Assembly (NCBI GenBank): GCA_011526045.1
Contig: WYBE01000028.1
Coordinates: 62,001-126,000 of the forward strand
Direction of reading: 5' to 3'
Origin: Nevskiales bacterium
GTDB lineage: Bacteria > Pseudomonadota > Gammaproteobacteria > Steroidobacterales > GCA-2729495
Length of the DNA stretch: 64,000 bases
The number at the start of each line of letters is the position of its first letter. The stretch's first letter is position 1. The notes beneath the pieces were generated by a model. That model saw only the letters and a program-made list of their open reading frames with translations, was not told the DNA's origin and did no database searches. Shown piece by piece: positions 55,166 through 64,000 of this stretch. Both the position numbers and the translations under genes were made by a program.

Positions 55166-55858
55166 ATGATGGGCGCGTTCGGAAGATTCCTCGAACTGAG
55201 CGTGCCCGCCCCCGACATACTGCAGTCGCTCGGGTTCTACCGCAGCCTGGGATTCTTCGAGTTGCCGGCCGGCGACATCCGTCCGTGGCACTACGCCGTG
55301 GTCACGGATGGCCGCATCGCCATCGGCTTGCACGCCGCCGGAATCGATGAACCGGCGCTCGCCTTCGTGCGTCCCAACCTGGCCAGCCAGGTACGCGCGC
55401 TGGAGGATGCCGGACACGAATTCGACATGCGCCGGCTCGGTCCGGACGAGTTCCATGAGGCCGCGCTGCGCGGGCCCGACGGGCATCGCGTGCTCATGAT
55501 GGAAGCGCGCACCTTCTCGCCGGGGGGCGACTCGCCGGCCACTCCACCCATCGTCGGAACCTGCGTCGAGGTCACACTCGCCTGCCGCAGCCGCGATGCC
55601 ACGCGCGGCTTCTTCGAGGCCGCGGGCTTCCTCCCGGCGGACGAGCAGGGCAGCGAGGTCGTAAAACTGCACACGCCTGGCGTCCTGCTCGGCCTGCGCG
55701 AAGCGCCGCGCTCTGCAGCCGCGGTCCTGCGCTTCGCCGCCACCGATGGCGAGCACCGGCGCGCGGCGCTCGCCGCGCTCGACCTGTTGCCGGTCAGCCG
55801 CCCGGAGGGCGAGGTGCTGCTGGCCCCGGAAGGCACCCGGCTGGTGCTCGCGCCCTGA
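55166..55858 (+). CDS. VOC-superfamily (glyoxalase/bleomycin-resistance-like) protein
   Basis: A 230-residue protein with two VOC domains (about 1-115 and 125-225). The first begins FLELSVPAPDILQSLGFYRSLGFFE, a typical VOC beta-alpha-beta-beta unit. The metal ligands of glyoxalases are not obvious, so activity is uncertain. The two ATGs at 55166 and 55169 are both possible starts. The function is unknown. Confidence 0.82.
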   Translation: MMGAFGRFLELSVPAPDILQSLGFYRSLGFFELPAGDIRPWHYAVVTDGRIAIGLHAAGIDEPALAFVRPNLASQVRALEDAGHEFDMRRLGPDEFHEAALRGPDGHRVLMMEARTFSPGGDSPATPPIVGTCVEVTLACRSRDATRGFFEAAGFLPADEQGSEVVKLHTPGVLLGLREAPRSAAAVLRFAATDGEHRRAALAALDLLPVSRPEGEVLLAPEGTRLVLAP

Positions 55859-55963
55859 AGCGGACGTCCGTCGTCTCGCGCACGATCATCGCTGCCGGCT
55901 TGCCGGCAGGCGTCGCGAGGAGCCCGGAGGAGTTCCTGTCCGGCTCCTGCCTACCAATACCTG

Positions 55964-57928
55964 CTAGGCCTCGCCCCGGAGCTGCTCGATGATCGCGGGG
56001 TTCTCGAGTGTCGACACGTCCTGGGTGATCTCCTCGCCGCGGGCGATGGCCCGCAGCAGCCGGCGCATGATCTTCCCCGAGCGCGTCTTCGGCAGGTTGT
56101 CGGCGAAGCGGATGTCGTCGGGCTTGGCAATCGCGCCGAGTTCCTTGCCGACCCATTCGCGCAATTCCGCGGCGAGCTGCTGCGCCTCGGCGCCGGTCGG
56201 ACGACTGCCCTTCAGCACCACGTAGGCGCAGATGGCCTCGCCCTTGATGTCGTGGTGCCGGCTGACGACGGCCGCCTCGGCGACCCGCGGATGGGCGACA
56301 AAGGCCGATTCGACCTCCGCCGTGCCGAGCCGGTGGCCGGAAACCTTCAGCACATCGTCGGCCCGGCCCATCACCCAGAAGTAACCGTCCGCATCGCGAT
56401 GCGCGGTATCGCCGGCGACGTAGAAGCGGTTGGCAAACTTCGCCCAGTAGGTATCGAGATAGCGCGCGTTGTCGCCCCAGATGGTGCGCAGCATCGCCGG
56501 CCAGGGTTTGCGGATCACGAGGTACCCGCCGCGGTCCGGGTCCGTGATCTCGTTGCCGTCATTGTCGACCACCGCCGCGTCGACACCCGGCAGCGGCTTC
56601 GTGCACGACCCTGGCTTGGTCGCGATCGCGCCCGGCAGTGGCGCGATCATCGTGGCGCCGGTCTCCGTCTGCCACCAGGTATCCACGATCGGGCAGCGGG
56701 TCTTGCCGATGTGGCGGTGGTACCAGATCCAGGCCTCCGGGTTGATGGGCTCACCGACCGTCCCGAGCAGCCGGATCTTCGACAGGTCGTACTTCGCGGG
56801 GATTTCTTCGCCAAATTTCATCAGCGCGCGGATCGCGGTCGGCGCCGTGTAGAAGACCGTGACGCCGTGACGCTCGCAGATGCTCCAGAAACGCCCGGCA
56901 TCCGGGTGCACGGGGGCGCCCTCGTACATGAGTATGGTGGTACCGGCCGCGAGCGGTCCGTACACGACGTAGGTGTGGCCGGTGACCCAGCCGATGTCCG
57001 CCGTGCACCAGAAGACATCGTCATCGCGCAGGTCGAACGCCCATTGGGTGGTGGTCTTCGCGCCGAGCAGGAAGCCGCCCGTGGAATGCTGGATGCCTTT
57101 CGGCTTGCCCGTGGAGCCGGAGGTGTAGAGCAGGAAAAGCGGGTGCTCGCTGCCCACGGCAACGGGCTCGCAGGTTGCGGCTTCGCCGGCAGTCAGATCG
57201 GACCACCAGCGATCGCGGCCGCGTTGCATCGCGATCTCGTTGCCCGCGTGTCGCAGCACGATCACCTGCTCCACCGTGGGGCAGTTCTGGCTGAGCGCCT
57301 CGTCGGCGGCCGCCTTCAGCTCGACGAGCCTGCCCGCGCGCCGCCCGCCGTCGGCCGTGATCACCACGCGCGCGCCGGTGTCCTGGATACGGTCGCGCAG
57401 CGACCTGGCGGAAAAGCCGCCGAACACCACGGAATGCACGGCGCCGATGCGCGCGCAGGCCAGCATCGCCACGACCGCCTCGGGCACCATCGGCAGGTAG
57501 ATCACGACGCGGTCGCCCATCGTCACGCCGAGTTTCTTCAGTCCGTTGCCGAGCCGGTTCACGTCGGCCGCAAGCTCGGCATAAGTCATGCGCCGGACGT
57601 CGCCGGGCTCTGACTCGAAGATGATGGCGGTCTTGTTGCCGCGCGCCTGCAGGTGCGCGTCGAGGCAGTTGTACGACGCGTTGAGTTCGCCGTCAGCGAA
57701 CCAGCGATAATTCGGCGCCCGCGATGCATCGAGCACCTGGGTGAACGGTTTTGTCCAGTGCAGTTCCTCGCGAGCGAGTCGCGCCCAGAACGCCTCGTGG
57801 TCGCGCTCCGCCTCGGCGACCAGCCGCTCGTAAGCGGCGGCCGTGATGCGGGCGCGTTGCGCGAACGACGGCGGTGGCGGGAACACCCGCTGTTCGCGCA
57901 GGATCGATTCGAGGTCTTTTTCATTCAT
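55964..57928 (-). CDS. acs: Acetyl-CoA synthetase
   Basis: A 654-residue AMP-forming acetyl-CoA synthetase, standard length. ATP-binding motif [11 protein letters not shown] (about 268-278), [11 protein letters not shown], and the C-terminal catalytic lysine in [11 protein letters not shown] (acetylation site in other species) are intact. It activates acetate for the TCA/glyoxylate route. No acetyltransferase is adjacent. The upstream region is the tandem REP repeat. Confidence 0.97.
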   Translation of the reverse strand: MNEKDLESILREQRVFPPPPSFAQRARITAAAYERLVAEAERDHEAFWARLAREELHWTKPFTQVLDASRAPNYRWFADGELNASYNCLDAHLQARGNKTAIIFESEPGDVRRMTYAELAADVNRLGNGLKKLGVTMGDRVVIYLPMVPEAVVAMLACARIGAVHSVVFGGFSARSLRDRIQDTGARVVITADGGRRAGRLVELKAAADEALSQNCPTVEQVIVLRHAGNEIAMQRGRDRWWSDLTAGEAATCEPVAVGSEHPLFLLYTSGSTGKPKGIQHSTGGFLLGAKTTTQWAFDLRDDDVFWCTADIGWVTGHTYVVYGPLAAGTTILMYEGAPVHPDAGRFWSICERHGVTVFYTAPTAIRALMKFGEEIPAKYDLSKIRLLGTVGEPINPEAWIWYHRHIGKTRCPIVDTWWQTETGATMIAPLPGAIATKPGSCTKPLPGVDAAVVDNDGNEITDPDRGGYLVIRKPWPAMLRTIWGDNARYLDTYWAKFANRFYVAGDTAHRDADGYFWVMGRADDVLKVSGHRLGTAEVESAFVAHPRVAEAAVVSRHHDIKGEAICAYVVLKGSRPTGAEAQQLAAELREWVGKELGAIAKPDDIRFADNLPKTRSGKIMRRLLRAIARGEEITQDVSTLENPAIIEQLRGEA

Positions 57929-57948
57929 CGTATTGCGTCCGTCCCTTT

Positions 57949-58256
57949 GTCGCGGCTTGCGCCGCTCCTACACGACTTCGTTCAGCGCCGCTCCTGCACG
58001 GCTTCGTTCAGCGCCGCGCCGGCCAGCACCCTGTAGGAGCGACGTCAGTCGCGACCACCGCCGGCATCGCGACCACCGCACCGTTCAGCGCCGCGGCATC
58101 ATCGGTCGCGGCTTGCGCCGCTCCTGCACGGCTTCGTTCATCGCCGCGCCGGCCAGCACCCTGTAGGAGCGACGTCAGTCGCGACCACCACCGGCATCGC
58201 GACCACCGCACCGTTCAGCGCCGCGGCACCATCGGTCGCGGCTCGCGCCGCTCCTA
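57949..58256. repeat. Tandem 130-bp repeat built of REP-like palindromes
   Basis: Two near-identical 130-base units (57987-58116 and 58117-58246) and partial copies at both ends. Each unit contains an inverted pair typical of gammaproteobacterial REPs: GTCGCGGCTTGCGCCGCTCC and, inverted, GTAGGAGCGACGTCAGTCGCGAC-like cores (e.g. at 58033). The units differ at only a few positions, which implies a recent duplication. It lies between acs and the fructosamine kinase, upstream of acs. Confidence 0.93.
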
Positions 58257-59132
58257 CAACGCGGTCAACAGCCTATCAATCAGCGACCCGGCCTGGCCGA
58301 GATACGCGCCGCCAAACAGGTTCAGATGATTGAGGACATGGTAGAGATTGTAAATGTCCCGGCGCCGCGCATAGCCGGGCGGCAGCGGCCAGGCCGCCTC
58401 GTAGGCATCCCGGAATTCGCGCGGAAAGCCACCGAACAGCTCCGTCATCGCGAGATCGCACTCGCGGTCGCCGTAGTACACCGCCGGATCGAAGATCACC
58501 GGCTCGCCGGCCCCGGTCATCGCCCAGTTGCCGCCCCACAGGTCGCCGTGCAGCAGCGACGCGACCGGCTGGTGTCCGGCGAAAAGCTGCGGCAGGACGT
58601 CGAGCAGCCGTTCGCCCTTCCCGGCAAGCGCCTGGCCATGCCCGGCCGCTGCGGCCAGCCGCAGCTGTGGCGCCAGGCGCCGCTCGCGCCAGAAGCCGGG
58701 CCAGTCGTCGAGCCAGGCGTTCGGCTGCGGCGTCGTGCCGATCGTGTTGTCGCGCTCCCAGCCGAAGCGCGGCGCGGTGTGCCGATGCTGGGCGGCGAGC
58801 AGTTCGCCGAGGCGTGCGCCGGCGCGCGGCGTGCCCGCCTCCAGGTCGAGCCACTCCAGCGCGATCCAGGCCGCATCCGCGGTCGCGCCCCGGGCCAGCG
58901 GCTCGGGCACGCGTACGGCACCGGCCCGGCGCAACGCCTGCAACCCGGCAGACTCCGCCGCGAACATCGCCGCGCAGTCCGGGCCATTCAGCTTGATGAA
59001 CAACGTCCGGGCACCCGCGGCGGTGGCGCGATAGCACTCATTGATGCTGCCCCCGGCGATCGCCCGGATCGAGCGCGCCTGCAACCGGAAACCGGCTGCG
59101 GTGAGGCTCGCTGAGACGGACTCCGGCAGCAT
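58254..59132 (-). CDS. Fructosamine kinase/ketosamine-3-kinase family protein
   Basis: A 292-residue protein-kinase-like enzyme. The Brenner-type catalytic motif is LLHGDLWGGNW (about 190-200) and the metal-binding motif is FDPAVYYGDRECDLAMTELF. The ATP lysine is in RTLFIKLNG. In bacteria the family phosphorylates ketosamines to repair glycated proteins (YniA-like). The start is the ATG at 59132. Its C-terminus overlaps the last bases of the REP region. Confidence 0.9.
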   Translation of the reverse strand: MLPESVSASLTAAGFRLQARSIRAIAGGSINECYRATAAGARTLFIKLNGPDCAAMFAAESAGLQALRRAGAVRVPEPLARGATADAAWIALEWLDLEAGTPRAGARLGELLAAQHRHTAPRFGWERDNTIGTTPQPNAWLDDWPGFWRERRLAPQLRLAAAAGHGQALAGKGERLLDVLPQLFAGHQPVASLLHGDLWGGNWAMTGAGEPVIFDPAVYYGDRECDLAMTELFGGFPREFRDAYEAAWPLPPGYARRRDIYNLYHVLNHLNLFGGAYLGQAGSLIDRLLTAL

Positions 59133-59292
59133 GGAATCATTATGCGGGAGCACTTCCGGCGGCAGGTCCGCGGGTACCCGGCCCCGCGAGGATTCTGTAA
59201 GCTTGGCGCGTTTTTCCACGGCCTGGACGCCGGGCTGCCGCGGTCGATCGGCCGGGCAGCCGACAAAGACCCCAGAGAAGAACCGGATTCCA

Positions 59293-62217
59293 ATGCCCGC
59301 CCTGTACAAATCCGCGCCCGCACTGGCCAGCCGAATCCTGAGTACCTTGCTGGTCATGGCTCTGCCGTTGCTTGCCGCAGCGCAGACCCCCAGCACGGGC
59401 GCGCTCGATGCATTCCAATCGCTCAGCCCCGAGCAGCAGCGGGCCGTGCTCGAGTCGCTGCAGGGTAACCAGGACATCCAGTCCGACTCCGGCTTCATGC
59501 CACCGGAGGTGGAAAGCCAGCGCCTGCGGGTGCCCCAGCCGTCGCTCGATGACCAGCGCATGCTGATGGGCAAACCACGTATCCAGCCGAAGGACACCGT
59601 GCTGCTCGACCTGCGCATCACGGCCACGGAACAGCCGAAGCCGACGCCGGTCACCCCACCACCCGTCGCCGGAGGGCCGATGTCACAGGCGGGTGCCGGG
59701 CAACGGACCCTGCCCGAAGCGGAGCCTGCCCCGGAAGACCCGGTGCGCGCGGCGCAAGCCCGCGAGGACATGCGGCGGCGCGCCCTGCAATTGCTGCCGG
59801 AGCACCAGATCAAGGCCTTCGAGGCTGCCGAGGAACTGCGCCGCCAGGCCATGGCGGCCAATCCCTACCAGCTCGACCGCTACGGGCAGCTGTGGATCCC
59901 GGGATTGCCGGCCATCGCGCTCGCCGGCCTGACCGAGGAACAGGCGACCGAGCGGCTCGCGCGCGAGCCGGCCATGGAGCTGCTGACCGTGAAGGTCACG
60001 TTGCTCAACCTGCAGCCGCTCGGCGTGGAGTCGCTGAAGCCGTTCGGTTACGACGTGTTCGCGCCACGAGGCACGACCTTCCAGTCAGGGGCCAACATTC
60101 CCGTACCGGCGGAGTACGTCGTCGGACCGGGCGACACACTCGAACTGCAGCTCCTCGGCAACACCAAGGGCAAGTTCAACCTCGTGGTGAGCCGGGACGG
60201 CGACGTGCGCATTCCCGAGATCGGCCCGGTGACGATCGCGGGCCTCACCTTCCCGCAGGCGCAGGACGCGATCACCAATATCGTCAGCGAGCAGATGATC
60301 GGCACCCGGGCAGTCGTCACCATGGGCCGGCTGCGCTCCGCCCGCGTGCTGGTGACGGGCGAAGCCAAGCAGCCAGGCACCTACACCGTGGGCGGGCTTG
60401 CGACCATCACCAACGTGCTCGGGGCGAGCGGCGGGGTCAAGGACATCGGCTCGCTGCGCAACATCGAGCTCAAGCGCAACGGCAAGCTCGTCTCACGGCT
60501 CGATCTTTACGACGTGCTCCTGCACGGCGATACCAGCGATGACGCTCGCGTGCTGTCCGGTGACGTGGTCTTCATTCCGCCCGTGGGACGCACCGCCGGC
60601 GTGCTCGGCGAGATCAGGCGCCCGGCAACCTATGAGATCCAGGCTGACACCACCGCCGGCGATCTCGTGACACTCGGCGGCGGCCTGACTCCGGAGGCAA
60701 ACGCGGCGAGCGCGCGGATCGAGCGCATCGACCCGCAGCACGGCCGGATCGTGGTGAACGTGGACCTGACCACCGAGGCCGGGCGTAGCACCCCGCTGCG
60801 CAGCGGAGATGTCCTCCGGCTCGACCCGGTGCGCCCGACCATGGTGAATTCCGTCACCCTGCGCGGTCACGTGCACCGGCCCGGATCCTTCCAGTACCAG
60901 CCGGGCATGCGCCTCTCCGACCTCATCGGCAGCGTCGATGACCTGCGGCCGAACGCCGACCTGCACTACGTATTGATCCGGCGCGAGACCGGACCGGAAC
61001 TGCGCGTCAGCGCCGTTTCTGCCGACCTCGCGCAGGCCTGGGCCGAGCCGGGTTCCGACGCGGATATCGCACTGGCGCCGCGCGACGAGGTCACGGTCTT
61101 CGACATGGATGCGGGGCGCGAACGCCTGCTCGCGCCGATCGTCGCCGAACTCGACCGGCAGGGCACACGCTCGGATCCGCCGCAGACCGTCGGAGTCGGC
61201 GGACGCGTGCGCATGCCGGGCCAGTACCCGCTCGAGCCTGGCATGACCATCGCCGACCTCGTGCGTGCCGGCGGCAGCCTCGACGAGGCCGCCTTCGGCG
61301 GCGAAGCGGAGCTCACCCGCTATGAGGTCGTGAACGGCAATGCCCGCGAAACCGTGCTCATCGAGATCGACCTCGCGCGCGCCCTCGCCGGCGACCCCGA
61401 GGCGAACATCGACCTGCAGCCCTTCGACTTCCTGGTCATCAAGGAACTCTCGCAGTGGACCGAGCAGGAAAGCGTGCTGCTCGAGGGCGAGATCCGCTTC
61501 CCCGGCCGCTACCCGATCAAGCGCGGCGAGACACTCGCCTCGGCGCTCAACCGCGCCGGCGGGCTGACCGACCTCGCCTTCGTCGAGGGCAGCGTGTTCA
61601 CCCGCACCAGCCTCAAGGAGCGCGAAGCGCGCCAGCTGGAGCAGCTCACCAACCGCATGCAACGCGATCTCGCCGCCTTGTCGGTACAGACCAGCCAGGT
61701 GTCCGGCACCGGTGCGCAGAGCGCCACCCAGGCGCTCATCGCCAGCCAGGCGCTGCTCGATGAACTGCGCAAGAGCGAGCCCGTCGGCCGGCTCGTCATC
61801 GATCTGCCGCGCGTGATGGCCGCCGCACCCGGCTCGACCGATGATGTGGTGCTCAAGGACGGCGACCGGCTGATCGTGCCGCGCCAGACCCAGGATGTAA
61901 CGGTGATCGGCGAAGTGCAGGGCAGCACCTCGCACCTGTACGACCGTGCACTCGCCCGCGACGACTACATCCGGCTGAGCGGCGGGCTGACGCAGAAGGC
62001 GGACGCGAACCGCATCTACATCGTGCGCGCCAACGGCGGCGTCGAAACCCACTCGAGCAACCGCTGGTTCGGCCAGAAAGGCTCGGACGTCAGGCCCGGC
62101 GACACCATCGTCGTGCCGCTCGACGCGGAGCGCCTGCCGCCACTGCCGCTGTGGACCTCGGTGACGACCATCATCTACAACCTCGCCATCGCGGTGGCGG
62201 CGGTGAATTCGTTCTGA
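59293..62217 (+). CDS. Large SLBB-domain polysaccharide export protein
   Basis: A 974-residue Wza-like exporter from the ATG at 59293. The signal peptide is at residues 1-25 (ALPLLAAAQ). After a Pro/Glu-rich linker comes the Poly_export domain (about 275-355; YVVGPGDTLELQLLG), followed by about five SLBB domains (e.g. VLVTGEAKQPGTYTVGG, VLGEIRRPATYEI, VLLEGEIRFPGRYPIKRG, TVIGEVQGSTSHLY). It ends in a hydrophobic helix before the stop (TTIIYNLAIAVAAV). It is much longer than Wza (about 380), and closer to the large SLBB exporters of O-antigen/capsule loci. It precedes wzz and a flippase on the same strand. Confidence 0.93.
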   Translation: MPALYKSAPALASRILSTLLVMALPLLAAAQTPSTGALDAFQSLSPEQQRAVLESLQGNQDIQSDSGFMPPEVESQRLRVPQPSLDDQRMLMGKPRIQPKDTVLLDLRITATEQPKPTPVTPPPVAGGPMSQAGAGQRTLPEAEPAPEDPVRAAQAREDMRRRALQLLPEHQIKAFEAAEELRRQAMAANPYQLDRYGQLWIPGLPAIALAGLTEEQATERLAREPAMELLTVKVTLLNLQPLGVESLKPFGYDVFAPRGTTFQSGANIPVPAEYVVGPGDTLELQLLGNTKGKFNLVVSRDGDVRIPEIGPVTIAGLTFPQAQDAITNIVSEQMIGTRAVVTMGRLRSARVLVTGEAKQPGTYTVGGLATITNVLGASGGVKDIGSLRNIELKRNGKLVSRLDLYDVLLHGDTSDDARVLSGDVVFIPPVGRTAGVLGEIRRPATYEIQADTTAGDLVTLGGGLTPEANAASARIERIDPQHGRIVVNVDLTTEAGRSTPLRSGDVLRLDPVRPTMVNSVTLRGHVHRPGSFQYQPGMRLSDLIGSVDDLRPNADLHYVLIRRETGPELRVSAVSADLAQAWAEPGSDADIALAPRDEVTVFDMDAGRERLLAPIVAELDRQGTRSDPPQTVGVGGRVRMPGQYPLEPGMTIADLVRAGGSLDEAAFGGEAELTRYEVVNGNARETVLIEIDLARALAGDPEANIDLQPFDFLVIKELSQWTEQESVLLEGEIRFPGRYPIKRGETLASALNRAGGLTDLAFVEGSVFTRTSLKEREARQLEQLTNRMQRDLAALSVQTSQVSGTGAQSATQALIASQALLDELRKSEPVGRLVIDLPRVMAAAPGSTDDVVLKDGDRLIVPRQTQDVTVIGEVQGSTSHLYDRALARDDYIRLSGGLTQKADANRIYIVRANGGVETHSSNRWFGQKGSDVRPGDTIVVPLDAERLPPLPLWTSVTTIIYNLAIAVAAVNSF

Positions 62218-62245
62218 TCGACCGGAAAAACAGCTGGAAAAGACC

Positions 62246-63208
62246 GTGCAGCAATCCGAGAGCCGATCGATCGACCAGAACGCAATTTACTTGTTGCCCG
62301 TTCAGGTCCAGGCACCGGCCGACCCGAACACCGGATTTCAACGCTATTGGCAGGATATTTCCGGGCGCTGGCCGCTGGTAGCCGCGGCCACCGTACTGGC
62401 TCTCGCCGCCGGATTCGCAATATCTTTGACAATTCCGCGACAGTATCGCGCGGAGATTGTGCTGGCCGCGGTAAACGAGGAACAGGGCTCGCTTGCGCTT
62501 TCCGGCTCAATTGGCGCCCTCAGCGGTCTGGCGGGACTCGTTGGGCTCGGGACAGCCGGTAGTGACTTGCGCAACGCTGCTATTGCGACACTGGACTCCA
62601 AGTCGCTGGCTGCGGAATTCATTCGTGATCACCAACTGCTCACCGTGCTTTTCGCTGACCAGTGGGATGCCGAATCACAGCAATGGAAGCCACGCTGGTT
62701 CGGATCGCCGCCGACATTGGCCGATGCCGTGCGATATTTCGACGAGAATATCCGGTCCGTATCCGAGGATCGCAAGACAGGCCTGATCACCTTGCGCATC
62801 GAGTGGCGGGATCGCGCCCAAGCGGCCGCTTGGGCCACGGAGCTGGTGGCGCGCGTGAACGCTCATCTTCGCGAGCAGGTCATCGCAGAGGCGAAGGCCA
62901 GCCTTGACTATCTCGAGCGTGATGCAGAGCGCACACGGATTCTCCCACTGCGCGATGCCGCCTATCGGCTCACCGAGCAGGAACTCAAACGAATCATGTT
63001 TGCCAATATTCGGACTGACTACGCCCTGCGTATCATCGATCCGGCGATGCTTCCCGAAGAAAACGAGTATGTGCGGCCCAGGCCGCTGCTGCTGGTTACC
63101 GGGTTCGGATTTCTGGGCTTTGCCGGCGGCAGCCTACTGACAATCGCCCTCGGACTTAGGCAACGCCGTCGCAGCGTCAGGAAGAGTTTGGCCGGACCGC
63201 CGAACTGA
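62246..63208 (+). CDS. Wzz-family polysaccharide chain-length determinant
   Basis: A 320-residue inner-membrane protein from the GTG at 62246. It has two transmembrane helices (residues about 45-65 and 275-297) and a periplasmic domain. The C-terminal Pro-rich pattern PAMLPEENEYVRPRPLLL just before the second helix is typical of Wzz proteins. It lacks the tyrosine-kinase extension of Wzc. It is 28 bases after the SLBB exporter. It probably sets the length of the polymer made by this cluster. Confidence 0.88.
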   Translation: MQQSESRSIDQNAIYLLPVQVQAPADPNTGFQRYWQDISGRWPLVAAATVLALAAGFAISLTIPRQYRAEIVLAAVNEEQGSLALSGSIGALSGLAGLVGLGTAGSDLRNAAIATLDSKSLAAEFIRDHQLLTVLFADQWDAESQQWKPRWFGSPPTLADAVRYFDENIRSVSEDRKTGLITLRIEWRDRAQAAAWATELVARVNAHLREQVIAEAKASLDYLERDAERTRILPLRDAAYRLTEQELKRIMFANIRTDYALRIIDPAMLPEENEYVRPRPLLLVTGFGFLGFAGGSLLTIALGLRQRRRSVRKSLAGPPN

Positions 63209-63277
63209 CGACCTGATTCGGCCTCGGGGCACGCGATGGTTGGCTGCGATGGTACTGATGGTGGTGACGCCAGCCCC

Positions 63278-64000
63278 ATGACATCGCAGAAGCGAACAGA
63301 ATACGTAAACCGCCTGACAGCCGGCACACTATGGAATGCCCTCTCGGCGATTCTTGCGCAGGGGGGCGTATTCCTGGCGCACATTGTCCTCGCAAATCTG
63401 GTTGGGCGTGCAGCGTTCGGCCATTTCAGTGTCGTAGTGGCCACCATCAACAGTGTCGCCGGGGTTTCCCAGCTGGCGATGGCTTCGACTGCCACGAAGT
63501 TCGTGGCGGAATTCCGGAATTCGAATCCGCGGGCGGCCGCTGGGGTCGCAATACTTGCGTCGCGAGTGACGCGCTGGATGGGTGTTGCCGCTGGTCTCGC
63601 TCTTGTGGTGGCCGCACCGTTGCTTGCGGAGAGCGTGCTACGGACACCGGAAATCGCCACATCGTTTCGCGTCGCCGGCGGCGTGGTTCTGTTTTCGGTC
63701 TGGCTGACTGCTCCAGGCGGCGTTCTCGCTGGACTGGAAGCATTCCGGAATCTCGCAGCCGCGAGCGCCGTCGGAGCCATCGCATATGTGGGCCTCGTCC
63801 CTCTTCTCGGCAGCAGACTCGGCGTCGCCGGAGCGGTCGGCGGCACGATGACCGCCGCTGCACTCCGTTGGATGGTGCTCGAGTACTTCGCCGGTCGCCG
63901 GATATCGACGATAGCGTCGGCCGGCGGGCCGACCATTGGAGATCGGGAGCGCCTGATCCTCACGCGATTCGCCTTGCCGGCCGCGCTTGCAGGCTCAACG
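63278..64000 (+). CDS. Oligosaccharide flippase (Wzx/MATE-like), partial
   Basis: The first 241 codons of a polytopic membrane protein that runs off the right edge. It starts at the ATG at 63278 and begins with SQKRTEYVNRLTAGTLWNA. About six helices are visible, with LVGRAAFGHFSVV and the GxxF pattern typical of polysaccharide flippases. Position after an exporter and a Wzz supports Wzx. It lies 69 bases after the chain-length gene. Confidence 0.88.
   Translation, partial: MTSQKRTEYVNRLTAGTLWNALSAILAQGGVFLAHIVLANLVGRAAFGHFSVVVATINSVAGVSQLAMASTATKFVAEFRNSNPRAAAGVAILASRVTRWMGVAAGLALVVAAPLLAESVLRTPEIATSFRVAGGVVLFSVWLTAPGGVLAGLEAFRNLAAASAVGAIAYVGLVPLLGSRLGVAGAVGGTMTAAALRWMVLEYFAGRRISTIASAGGPTIGDRERLILTRFALPAALAGST

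Noticed and set aside
54843-55169. A 108-codon frame with a -10 box six bases before its ATG and a four-base overlap with the VOC gene
   Set aside because: Composition is Arg/Ala/Ser-rich without structure, and other frames of this stretch look equally open; not enough for a gene call, though the signals are noted.
57949-58256. CRISPR array
   Set aside because: The units are tandem 130-base copies with no unique spacers; their cores are REP palindromes.

Overview
The window is chromosomal DNA from a high-GC gammaproteobacterium. The evidence is family content and gene order: ubiK beside comM and glnK-amtB, dapF-DUF484-xerC, hslVU followed by ubiE-ubiJ-ubiB, an AlgZ/AlgR-type sensor pair upstream of hemX-hemY, and an exosortase (XrtA)-type exopolysaccharide locus entering from the left edge. 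A Nevskiales/Steroidobacter-like lineage would fit, but that is inference; no rRNA or species marker is present.

Layout. 1-800: leftward end of an exopolysaccharide locus (Wzz-like chain-length protein and export lipoprotein). 1.1-3.6 kb: enoyl-CoA hydratase and acyl-CoA ligase. 4.1 kb: tRNA-Arg(CCG) followed by hairpins and a 25-bp duplication of its own 3' end. 4.3-7.8 kb: CRP/FNR regulator, EamA exporter, comM, ubiK. 8-10 kb: sigma-54-driven glnK-amtB. 10-15 kb: DUF4124 protein, AlgZ/AlgR-type pair and hemX-hemY without hemC/hemD between them. 14.8-16.5 kb: intact IS1380-family element inserted exactly at the hemY stop codon. 16.5-20 kb: orphan ParA, then dapF-DUF484-xerC. 20-25.8 kb: a secreted twelve-cysteine repeat protein, hslVU, ubiE, ubiJ, ubiB. 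25.8-32.7 kb: a complete leftward trpLEGDCFBA operon with a visible attenuator. 32.7-36.4 kb: two SLC13/TrkA-C permeases. 36.5-40.9 kb: a ribonucleotide-reductase-like protein lacking the expected cysteine, divergent from a PEP carboxylase homologue with altered catalytic motifs. 40.9-42.7 kb: 2-hydroxyacid dehydrogenase and a membrane protein. 42.9-54.5 kb: a leftward ten-gene MSHA-like type IV pilus operon. 55-59 kb: VOC protein, acs, a REP-containing 130-bp tandem repeat and a fructosamine kinase. 59.3-64 kb: rightward start of a second surface-polysaccharide cluster (SLBB export protein, Wzz, flippase cut by the window edge).

How the genes work together. Both ends of the window serve polysaccharide export, and the central pilus operon carries a predicted c-di-GMP-binding MshE ATPase, so a large share of the window serves the cell surface. 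Core metabolism includes nitrogen sensing (GlnK/AmtB), tryptophan, lysine/peptidoglycan (DapF), ubiquinone (UbiE, UbiJ, UbiB, UbiK) and acetate activation (Acs). The best-resolved regulation is the trp leader: a strong sigma-70-like promoter, a 21-codon leader peptide with three Trp codons that may be translated from a leaderless transcript, and an antiterminator/terminator pair. The most likely undescribed biology lies in the PEPC-like/RNR-like divergent pair, the CX6C repeat protein and the rearranged MSHA-like operon.
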